From positions 1,369,001 to 1,433,000 of the forward strand of contig CM058240.1 of NCBI GenBank assembly GCA_030180135.1: 64,000 bases of DNA. Reading direction: 5' to 3'. Below, piece after piece: positions 22,213 to 32,600 of this stretch; position 1 is the first letter of the stretch; every line of letters begins with the position of its first letter. The notes under the pieces were generated by a model. It was given only the letters and a program-made list of their open reading frames with translations. It was not told the DNA's origin and did not search any database. Position numbers and translations under genes: made by a program. The DNA is from Orychophragmus violaceus. Its lineage: Eukaryota; Streptophyta; Magnoliopsida; Brassicales; Brassicaceae.

Positions 22213-24490
22213 TCAAGCCTCGGTGGATTCAGCATTATCAATCTTCTCCACAACATCACCATTGAACTTCAAGCCATACATATGACCCATCTTACTCCTC
22301 TTTGTCTCCAAATATCTCTTATTTTCCTTTGTGATAAGACTCAACAGAGGGACTCTCCCCACAATGGCTAACCCATATCCCTTCAGACCAACATACTTAG
22401 CCGGATTATTCGTCATCAGCTTCATCGTCCTCACCCCCAAATCCCTTAGTATCTAAACATTGAAGACGAATTTAGTCAAGATCAGAGGAAAAAAGGTTGG
22501 TTTTTGGATGATGGGATCTTATTTGATATACCTGTGCACCAATTCCATACTCTCTAGAATCAACAGGAAGTCCTAGTTCCTCATTAGCTTCAACTGTGTC
22601 ACGACCAGCATCTTGCAGATTGTAAGCTCGGAGTTTGTGACCTAAACCAATCCCTCTTCCTTCATGTCCACGAAGGTAAACCAACACACCTCGACCAGTT
22701 GACTCGATCTGCTGCATCGCAAGAGCTAGCTGGTTTCCACAATCACACCTTGCTGATCCAAATATGTCTCCCGTGAGACATTCTGAATGAACCCTCACAA
22801 GAATGTCTTGACCGTCACCTATCTCTCCCTGCCACAATTTTCAGACAAATGAGTTTCAGATAAAATCCTCGGATGTTCTGAAGTCAAAAGCATTGCTCTA
22901 ACCTTAACCATTGCAATGTGCTCTATTCCATCTAATATGGACTTGTAGCAATAAGCTGTGAAAGGTCCCCACATTGTCGGGATCCGAGCCGCAGAAGACC
23001 GTTCCACTAGCTTATCTCTCTTCCTTCGATATCTGTCATTTAAAGACCAGATAGAAAGTTTAGACTCTTAGCTTCAAGAGAAGTCAACAATATGAAAGAG
23101 ACACAAAGCTTACCTGATCAAATCTGCAATGGAAACAATTTTCAGGTTATTCTCAGCTGCAAATTGACGGAGCTTTGGTAATCTAGCCATAGAACCATCA
23201 TCATCAACGATTTCACACAGTACTCCAACAGGATCAAGTCCAGCTAAAACAGTAAGATCAACAGATGCTTCAGTGTGTCCAGCCCTTTTCAAAACCCCGC
23301 CTTCTCGATACTTCAGCGGAAAGATATGCCCTGGCCGGTTGAAATCTTCAGGCTTTGAATCTTTCGATGCAAGAGACAATATCGTTGTTGCTCTGTCACG
23401 AGCTGAAACTCCTGTAGTTGTACCATGTTTCGCATCCTATAAAGCCAATGAAAAATGAGAAACAAATTCTTCAAAATCCAGCACCAAGATCAAAGCTTTT
23501 TTTAGAGAACAAATACGTACGACAGTCACTGTGAATGCAGTACAGAGCTTTTCTTCGTTTTCCTTCTGGTTCACCATTAGAGGAAGGTTCAATCTCTCGA
23601 GATCATCGTCTTTCATGCTCACACATACTATCCCAGTTCCATGTTTCACAATAAAAGCCATAGCCTCTGGTGTAGCTAATTGAGCAGCCATTACTAAATC
23701 CCCTTCATTTTCTCTATCTTCATCATCCACAACCACCACAAGCTACAACATTACCACCAAACACTCAATGAAAAGGATCAAAAAAGAAGGCTAAAACATT
23801 TATTTTAACAAAGCAAAAAAGCGAACCTTTCCTTGGCGTATATCTTCAATGGCCTCAGGGATTGAAGAGAAACCTGGTGTTGGTAAATCCAACTCATAAT
23901 CATCATCTTCAGTAACGAAACCATTGGCTGGTGCAGGAGCTGAATCTGCAGCAAGTGTTCCAAGCGAAACTGAATCGTCTTCGATCCGGTTATCAACTAG
24001 AGATCCATTTGAGAGAGGAGCGTTTCCATTGGTGTAGGAAAGCAGATCATCTTCTCTAGAGATCACTGTAGCTTTGACTTTTCCAGTGGTTTTAATGGAA
24101 AATGATGATGTAAGGTTAGATGGCAAACTAATACGGTGTAATCCATGGATCAGTGTAGTAGAACTTTGGCTTAACCTGCACAGATTCATCAAATCATTGA
24201 TAAGCAAAACAAGTGAAGAAGCAATGATTCGTTCTGTCAACACTGAATCTCATGATCCATTTCTAAAGTCAACGAGAACCCAATCACAAATTCTTAAATG
24301 ACGATCTTTCATAGAGATTCATTAGCTAACATTCGAATTGAATCTCTTTTTGATCATATCAGCCAATTCAACTAACAAAATCAAAACGAAGAAACAAAGC
24401 TAAATCGAGAGATTAGGAAGAGAAAGCTGACCTAGAGCGGGAAATAGATATGGTGTAAGGAGATGAAGATGATAAATTGATTGAAGACAT
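22213..24490 (-). CDS. RIBA1: RIBA1, bifunctional DHBP synthase / GTP cyclohydrolase II
   Basis: complement(join(22213..22452, 22532..22828, 22903..23032, 23114..23436, 23521..23742, 23827..24175, 24432..24490)) gives 539 residues; Arabidopsis RIBA1 is about 543. Residues 1-~120 are Ser-rich and act as a plastid transit peptide. Next is the RibB domain (DDEDRENEGDLVMAA, HGTGIVCVSM, RPGHIFPL, RAGHTEASVDL) that makes 3,4-dihydroxy-2-butanone 4-phosphate. Then comes the RibA domain with its Zn site (CLTGDIFGSARCDCG), RGHEGRGIGL and DSREYGIGAQ, which opens GTP to the pyrimidine precursor. It performs both entry steps of riboflavin synthesis in chloroplasts. Both sets of active-site motifs are intact, unlike the half-dead paralogues RIBA2 and RIBA3. 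Splice phases all agree. Synteny matches At5g64300. Confidence 0.95.
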
Positions 24491-24968
24491 GTCTCTCTGA
24501 AGAAAACCCTTATTGCAAAATCTAGAATTTGGGTAGATTTACTAAAATCACGATCTCCGACAAACCCCACCTTCGAGTCTCCGCTCCGATGAATGGGTGG
24601 GACGGAGATTGGAGGCTTGATGAAGACGAAGATGCGGATAATAGCGAATAACGAAGCTTTTTCAATGGAAGAGAATAAGAATTTAAGGGTTTGGTGATTC
24701 GGTGAGAGATAAGACACTTGCTTGGCTCGTCTTCTCCAACCAATTTCTCACCGCTGACTTTTATAGACTTTTCTTTTTCAATGTTCATCTTTTAAAATGT
24801 AACTTGGTTAAGTTGACCAGTTCCGGTTCGTTTGGTCCGGTTGAAAAAATGAACCGAACACATTTTAGGTTCAGTTTAATTTCACTGTCTTCTTCACATC
24901 CACTCATCATTTGCTCAGTCTCCGGCGAGAAAAAGACACAGCGACTGACGCAAAACTAATCTCCGGCG
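24491..24968. promoter_or_regulatory. Shared divergent promoter region of RIBA1 and DiT2.1
   Basis: Only 478 bases separate the two start codons, which point away from each other. RIBA1 and DiT2.1 therefore share upstream DNA holding both leaders and core promoters. No strong TATA box is evident. Confidence 0.5.
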
Positions 24969-27900
24969 ATGGAGAGCTTCGCACTTCACTCTCTCTCCAC
25001 CACCGCCACTTCTGTCTCTTTCTCCCATCATCCCTCCTCACGTCTATCTCTTCTCCGCCGTGTCTCATCGAGATCTCCGCCTTCATCCATCTCTCTCCCT
25101 TCTCTCCCATCAATCCGATCTCAACCTCTCACCTTCCCTCTCCTCAAACCAATCCCCCGTCTCTCCATACGAATCGCCGCTGCACCACGCGATGACATTC
25201 CTCTCCCTCCGTCGCCTCCCTTTCCTCCGCCCCCTCAAGGAGCGAAACTTGTTCCTCTGATCCTCTCCATCTCCGTCGGTCTCATCCTCCGATTCGCTGT
25301 TTCTGTACCGGAAGGAGTCACACCGCAAGGCTGGCAACTACTCTCAATCTTCCTCTCTACAATCACTGGTCTCATCCTTAGCCCACTTCCAGTCGGAGCA
25401 TGGGCTTTCATCGGTCTCACAGCTTCAATCATCACCAAAACGCTGTCGTTCTCCGCAGCTTTCTCAGCCTTCACAAGTGAGGTTATCTGGCTGATCGTTA
25501 TCTCCTTCTTCTTTGCTCGTGGATTTGTCAAGACAGGTCTCGGCGATAGAATCGCTACTTACTTCGTGAAATGGCTTGGGAAGAGCACTTTAGGTTTGTC
25601 CTATGGGCTGACGCTTAGTGAAGCTTTGATTGCTCCTGCAATGCCTAGCACGACGGCTAGAGCCGGTGGCATTTTCTTGCCGATCATTAAGTCCCTTTCG
25701 TTATCGGCGGGAAGTAAACCGGGAGATTCTTCTTCGAGGAAGTTAGGGGCTTACTTGATCCAATCCCAGTTCCAGGTTAGTTCTTGGCTGATCACTTCCT
25801 GTCTCTGGAGCTTCTATGTTAGAACAACACATTGTGCTGGATCCATTAGCTTCAATGCTTAGTTATTACTTATTAGTGTTTGTGATGCTGTGAAATAAAG
25901 TTTGCAGTTTATGGATCTGAGGAAGGCTTGATGTTATATGTTTTACTTGAGCTATATCTTTTGCAGTTTCTAAGACAAAACCTTTAATGCCATTCAAGCT
26001 TTGATGCACTGAGTAGTTCTAAATGTATGCCGTCTGGATACTGGAAATGTTTTATAGACGGGGGAGATTTTGGGACAGCTCTCGATACTGGAGATGTTTT
26101 ATAGACTGGGGAGATTTTGGGACAGCTCGGAAACTTCTTCGTGAAGATGAGATAGAAAAAGTTATCGAAAACAGAAAAATGAGATTTTAAGAAGTTTTTT
26201 AGACGGTTAAGTTTCTAGTTTGTTATATTGAAATTTAAGTTTGATTTTCTCTATAATTATGTGTATATGTATATTTTATATATGTTTTTAGTGTATACCT
26301 ACCGTACTCATATCTATAAATTTTCTAACTTTGCCGTTTTTTGTTCCCGTTTCGGTACCCATATTTTGTATCCGTGCCCGTGTCAGTGCTACTTAGCCTC
26401 GAGTCGGCTTTCTAGTTTCGTAGAGGTTGACATTCTTGAAAGTATGTTTATTGTTGTTAGTATTTGACACGAGAGAACGTGTCTGTTCTTGAGCATTCAA
26501 ATTCACAGCACATTTCAACCTAACAACTCTTCCTTAATTGATCTTGCTCATCTATCTGTGATCTTTGACAGTGTGCCGGAAACTCTAGTGCTCTTTTCTT
26601 GACTGCAGCAGCTCAAAATTTGCTGTGTCTCAAGTTAGCTGAGGAGCTTGGAGTAGTAATCGCAAACCCATGGGTTTCTTGGTTTAAGGCTGCTAGTCTA
26701 CCCGCTATCATATCACTTCTGTGTACTCCGCTTATCCTCTATAAGCTTTATCCTCCAGAAACCAAGGACACACCGGATGCTCCTGGTATTGCGGCAGTGA
26801 AACTCAAGCAGATGGGTCCTGTCACTAAAAACGAATGGATCATGGTTGGTACAATGCTTCTTGCTGTCACTCTTTGGATCTGTGGGTAAGTCTTAGATAA
26901 CTCTTACATCTTAGCGTCGGTTATTTAAAACATTCGCATGGTTGATCTGGAACTTCGGTTTTTCGGTTCGGTTTCGGTTTCTTGGTATTTCGAAGTTTTG
27001 AAGTTTTATTTGCCGAAAACTAACTGATTTTTTTCCTGTTCAGTTCGGTTTTCGATTTTTTCGGTTATTATTTTTTACCGAAATAAATCGAAATTTTGGA
27101 TAATTTCGAATAATTTCAGTTACTTTGGTTAGTTCGGTTTATTTTGGGTATATTCGGTTATTCAGGTCGGTTCGATTCGGATAATTTCACCTATTTCAGT
27201 TAATTTTGAGTATATTCGGTTATTTCGTATCAGTTCGGTTCGGTTCGAAAATTTTAATTATTTTTGTTAAAATCGATTTATTTTGGTTTATTAAAAAAAA
27301 AACAGTTCGAAAATCAAAAAATTTCAAAACCACCGAAATAACCGAACAGAACTAACATAACCAAACCGGACCAAAATTTTCCGGTTCGGGAAACTCGGTT
27401 GGTTAAAAGTCTCAGGGCTAATTGATATTGTATGCAGAGAGACTCTCGGAATACCAAGTGTTGTAGCTGCAATGATCGGTCTCTCCATCCTTCTTCTACT
27501 CGGTGTCCTTAACTGGGACGATTGCCTAAGCGAAAAATCAGCATGGGACACATTAGCTTGGTTTGCTGTCTTGGTGGGCATGGCAGGACAGCTCACAAAC
27601 CTCGGTGTTGTAACATGGATGTCTGATTGTGTAGCTAAAGTTCTACAGTCTCTCTCCTTAAGCTGGCCTGCTGCGTTTGGTCTTCTCCAAGCAGCTTACT
27701 TCTTCATTCACTACCTTTTCGCAAGCCAAACCGGTCACGTTGGAGCTCTGTTTTCAGCTTTCTTAGCAATGCATATAGCAGCTGGTGTTCCAGGTGTATT
27801 AGCTGCACTTGCTTTAGCTTATAACACCAATCTTTTTGGTGCTTTGACTCATTATAGCAGCGGTCAAGCCGCTGTCTACTATGGAGGTATAATATGAACA

Positions 27901-28087
27901 GAGGACTCTCTCTCTCTCTCTCTTGATGTTAATAGTGTGTTAAGTTTGCATTTGGTTTCATCATCTTGCAGCGGGTTATGTTGATCTACCTGATGTATTC
28001 AAGATTGGATTCGTGATGGCAACGATTAATGCGATCATCTGGGGAGTAGTTGGAACTTTCTGGTGGAAATTTTTGGGTCTCTATTAA
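24969..28087 (+). CDS. DIT2-1: DiT2.1, plastid glutamate/malate translocator
   Basis: join(24969..25775, 26572..26885, 27438..27886, 27972..28087) gives 561 residues; Arabidopsis DiT2.1 (DCT) is about 563. Residues 1-~80 are a Ser/Pro/Arg-rich transit peptide (MESFALHSLSTTATS). The rest is a polytopic carrier of the DASS/2-oxoglutarate-malate family with about 12 hydrophobic segments. Conserved stretches include GARGFVKTGLGDRIA-like FFFARGFVKTGLGDRI, ALIAPAMPSTTARAGG, GMAGQLTNLGVVTWMSD and ASQTGHVGALFSAFL. It exchanges glutamate for malate across the inner envelope during photorespiratory ammonia recycling, and loss is lethal in air in Arabidopsis. It forms a tandem pair with DiT2.2 1.6 kb downstream. 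Intron 2 contains a hAT-family copy. Confidence 0.95.
26942..27420. mobile_element. hAT-type CCGAACC family, copy 5 (DiT2.1 intron 2)
   Basis: GGTTCGGTTTCGG-type runs enclose an AT-rich core, ending AGTCTCAGGGCTA. The 5' end (TTGATCTGGAACTTCGG) aligns with that of copy 6 but has lost the TAG start. No clear target duplication remains. Confidence 0.65.
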
Positions 28088-28386
28088 GTTGTTCTTGAAG
28101 CTTGCAAAGATGGTACAATCTCTTTGTTGATCATTTGTTTTTTTTCTGGTCTTCTTTTAATTTATTTGCAATTAGAGAATCAGACAATGTTTCTCACACA
28201 CATGTATATAGATCAGTCTCGATTTGTTTCTATTATGAAATATTCGTATTTTTTTTTCAGAGAAAGTTCAAGAAATAAGATGCAGATTTTGATCTGAGTG
28301 GTGTTTTGTTAAAGAAAAAAGTATGGGGTAGAAATAGAGAAGTTTCTGATATGTTAGGTGTGAATCTCCAAATAAAAGATTTATAA

Positions 28387-28429
28387 GAGCAAAACCAACG
28401 GTGAACCCCTTTGGGTTCTTAAGATAAAA

Positions 28430-28467
<38 letters not shown>

Positions 28468-28672
28468 AGATATAATATATATATTACAGATAAAAAAAAA
28501 ATCATAAAAAGGGGACCAATCAACTTCTTACACGTCAGCGCTACAATGTAAGAAGCGGATTCTTAACTAAGCAACTTAAACATCCGACTCTTAACTGTGA
28601 TGTGTCAGAATCATTTTTTTAATTATTTTCTAGATTAGGATTCCGTGCCCGAGTCCACCGTTGGTTATGCTC
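28387..28672. mobile_element. TAA-flanked MITE (PIF/Harbinger Tourist-like)
   Basis: The 286-bp element has 20-bp inverted ends GAGCAAAACCAACGGTGAAC and, on the other strand, GAGCATAACCAACGGTGGAC. It is flanked by TAA on both sides (28384-28386 and 28673-28675). A TWA target duplication of three bases fits the PIF/Harbinger superfamily. The interior contains an (AT)n run at about 28435-28466 and no ORF. Confidence 0.8.
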
Positions 28673-28988
28673 TAATACACTTCAAATTTGAACATGATGG
28701 GTATAATAAATTAATAACTCAAAATAAGTTAGATCCACAAGCATCACTCTCATATGTGTCCTCTCAAGATATCATGATTCCTATGTACAATAATCCCCAC
28801 AGTTTTGTTTTTTGTTCACTTCTGTAATTTTATTATTTATCCCCACAATTTTGTTTTTTGTTCAATTATGTATTTTTATTATTTACACCACTCAATGATT
28901 GGTACACAATCTTTGTTCAATAGTATATTTTTTTTGTCAACATAGTATAATTTTATTATTTACATCACTAATAATATATTTTAAAACG

Positions 28989-29448
28989 TTATATAATTAT
29001 AAACGATAGGCTAATTGAATCAATAACTTAATTTAAGATATTTTATTAATTTATCAAAATATTAATTTAAAAGTTCTATATCATATGATGTTTTTTTTTT
29101 CTTTTTTCCATTTAACTTAGTTACTTTAGAATCGGTCCTTTTTAATATTTTTTAATTAAATTTGATAAATTATATAAGGATAAATTATATATATTTTTAA
29201 ATATACGTGAAAATCGAAAATATTATATAATTATAAACGATAGACTAATTGAATTGAAAATTTAATTTAAGATATTTATTAATTTATCAAAATATTAATT
29301 TAGAAGTTATATATCATATGGTGTTATTATTTTTTCCCCTTTTCTATTAGCTTGGCTATTATTGAACCGATCATTTAAAAAAAATTCAATTAAATTTGAC
29401 AAATTATGTAAGGATAAATTATATAATCCTAAATATACGTGAAAATAA
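28989..29448 (+). repeat. Tandem duplication of ~234 bp upstream of DiT2.2
   Basis: TTATATAATTATAAACGATAG begins at 28989 and again at 29223. The following sequence, including the TTAATTTAAGATATTTTATT, AAGGATAAATTATATA and AAATATACGTGAAAAT stretches, is repeated in order with moderate divergence. Confidence 0.7.
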
Positions 29449-29653
29449 GACGAGGATTGTTATCAACATGAAAAACACGTTCACCCTCCAATGAAACTTT
29501 TTGTATTTAAAAAAGCATAAGGAGAAATATTTGTTCAAAAAAAAAAAGCATTACGAGAAATATTAAGCAGAAACATAATAAGTAACAGAATAATCAATTT
29601 CCCTCCTCCAGTGAGCAGTGAGAATTAACACTTAAGCCGGAGAACTGCCGGCG

Positions 29654-32600
29654 ATGGAGAGTCTCGCTCTCCGTACTCTCAAAGCCTCCGCTTCTTCACC
29701 AGTCTCTTATCTCTCTCTCCGCCGTTCATCTTCCAGATCGTTCCCCACACTTCCGCCTTCAATTTCCGTTTACTCACCTCCAACCCTCCGACCACTCTCC
29801 ACCTTCCCCAATCGATTCACTCTACGCGCCACCGCATCCTCTGCCTCTTCCTCGCCGCAGAAACAGAACAATCCTCAATCACCTTCATCTTCTTCTCCGC
29901 CTCCGCAAGGAGCTAAACTAATCCCTCTCACAATCTCCATCTCCATCGGCCTCATCGTCAGATTCTTAATCCCTAGACCTGAACAAGTAACCTCACAAGG
30001 ATGGCAATTACTCGCAGTTTTCCTCTTCACAGTCTCAGGTCTCGTCCTCGGCCCACTTCCCGTCGGCGCCTGGGCTTTCATCGGCTTAACCGTTTCAATC
30101 ATCACTAAAACGCTACCGTTTTCAACCGCTTTCGCAGCTTTCACCAATGAGCTCATCTGGCTAATTGCGATTTCATTCTTCTTCGCTCGTGGATTCATCA
30201 AAACGGGTCTCGGCGATAGAATCGCTACCTACTTCGTGAAATGGCTCGGGAAAAGCACTCTTGGTCTATCGTATGGTCTAGCATTCTGTGAAACTCTTAT
30301 GGGTCTGATAATGCTGTCCACGATGGCTAGAGCGGGCGGAGTTTTTTTGCCGGTGATCAAATCTTTGTCTCTCTCCGCTGGAAGTAAACCCGATGACCCA
30401 TCTTCGAGAAAACTCGGTTCTTTTCTGATTCAGACTCAATTGCAGGTAAAAAATCAACAAAAAAATGGAAATTTAGATTCTTTTATAGCATAGCTCTCTC
30501 TTGATGACTTTAGTTTAGACATGGAAGTTCGGTTCGGTTCCTTCGGTTTTTGGTTCTTTCGGCAATAGAGATTTATAAATCATTCGAGTATTATAAAATT
30601 TGGTTCGGTTTTTTCGGTTTTCGGTTTTCGGTTCGGATATAAAACTTGAGAACCGGCTAATTCCCAAAAACAAATTGGTTTCGGTATAGTTACAGTTCGG
30701 TTCGGTTCTTTCGGTTAATTTGGATAAAAATCAGGTAATTTTGGTAAAAGTTCGGATAATTAGGGTAAAATTCGGATATTTCGGATAGTTTGGATAAAAA
30801 TCAGGTACTTTCGGATATTTCGGTTAAAAGTATTCAGTTTATTTCGCATAATTCGTTTTTTTTTGGTAATATTTGGTTAATTTTGCTTATTAGCTTACTT
30901 TAAATCTGAATATAACTAATAATTTTAGGTACAAAAATCATATTTCGGTTAGTTCTGGTATCCATTCGGTTTTTGGTTCGGTTATTTCGGTTCTGAAAAT
31001 TTAGGAACCATTCAGATATTTACAAAATTCGAATTGATTTTGGTGTCGGTTCTTTTGGTTCGGTTTGGTTAAGTTCTTCGATTCTCGGTTTTTATGCCCA
31101 TGTCTATTTTAGTTAATGGGTTTATGTGTTCTCTGTGACAGTGTGCAGGAGCTTCTGGTGCGCTTCTCCTCACATCAGCTGCACAAAACTTGCTATGTCT
31201 CAAACTAGCGAGAGAAGTTGGTGTGGTTCTCTCAAATCCATGGGTGTCTTGGTTTAAAGCCGCGAGTGTTCCTGCATTTGCGTCTCTTCTTTGTACACCT
31301 CTCATCATCTACAAGCTTTACCCTCCTGAGCTGAAACACACACCAGAAGCTCCTGCTGCAGCTGCAAAGAAGCTCGAACGATTAGGTCCCATCACGAAAA
31401 ATGAATGGATCATGCTCGGTGCAATGGCTATCACCGTCTCTCTTTGGGTTTCCGGGTAAGCATTCTTGGAGGTCATGATTCTGAAATCACTCTTAATTTT
31501 CAACAACTTAGAACAACATGTAATCTTGTTAAGTTCTATGGGCTCCCAACTACCGATGTGGCCCATATCCCTTATATATTAATAATGATCCTTTTTAGAT
31601 ATCGGTGTGAGACTTATGTCTTAATAAATCCAACTTTTACGGCCTCACATTGCAGGGAAGCAATAGGAATATCAAGTGTTGTATCCGCGATGATTGGTCT
31701 ATCAATGCTTCTGCTATTGGGAGTCATAAACTGGAACGACTGTCTAAGCGACAAATCAGCTTGGGACTCACTCACTTGGTTTGCGGTTTTGATCGGTATG
31801 GCTGGACAACTAACAAACCTCGGGGTTGTTGCTTGGATGTCGGATTGTGTCGCTAAACTGCTCCAAACCCTCTCCCTAACCTGGCCTGCTTCGTTTGTTA
31901 TCCTCCAGGCTTCTTATCTTCTGATCCATTACCTATTCGCAAGCCAAACCGCTCACGCAGGTGCTCTCTATCCCGCTTTCTTGGTCATGCAAATCGCTGC
32001 TGGTGTCCCTGGGGTTTTAGCAGCTCTTTGCTTGGCTTTCAATAACAATCTCTCTGGTGCATTGGCACATTATAGTAGTGGACCAGCTGCTTTATACTAT
32101 GGAGGTCCGCTCTCATTCTCTTTTATCTCATTTCCATTTTTTTTTTCAACTACATCCTATAAGATCAAAATTAGTCGGTTATACGGTTTTCCGATAAAAT
32201 TTCGTTAGCCAACTGGTTTTGATCATATGAGAATATAAATAGCGATGTGTTCGTGCTTTTTTTGCTAGAGTATTACAATTTTTTATTTTATTTGGATTCG
32301 CAGCTGGATACGTAGATCTGAAAGATATGTTTAGACTCGGGTTCGTCATGGCTCTATTTTTTTTTTTTTTTTTTTTGACGTCGACCCATCTTGATTAAGC
32401 CAAGTTTAATCCGCTGGAAGGGAGGCTCCGAAAAGATCCTTCAGTCGAGACAGTCTGGCTTATATGGGAGAATAACACGTCTCGAGCCCTGGCTTCTTTC
32501 GCTAGGCAATCTGCACGGCAGTTTTGGGCACGGGGGATAAAACGTAGATCGAAGAACTCAAAACTCTGTTTCAAAGAGAGTAAAATATCCAATTCTGACA

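Larger units (their letters stand above)
28088..29653. other. Spacer between the tandem DiT2 genes
   Basis: Holds the DiT2.1 3' UTR, a 286-bp MITE (28387-28672), an AT microsatellite inside it, short repeats of CCCCACAATTTTGTTTTTTG type near 28795-28870, and a 234-bp tandem duplication (28989-29448). No coding sequence. Confidence 0.5.
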
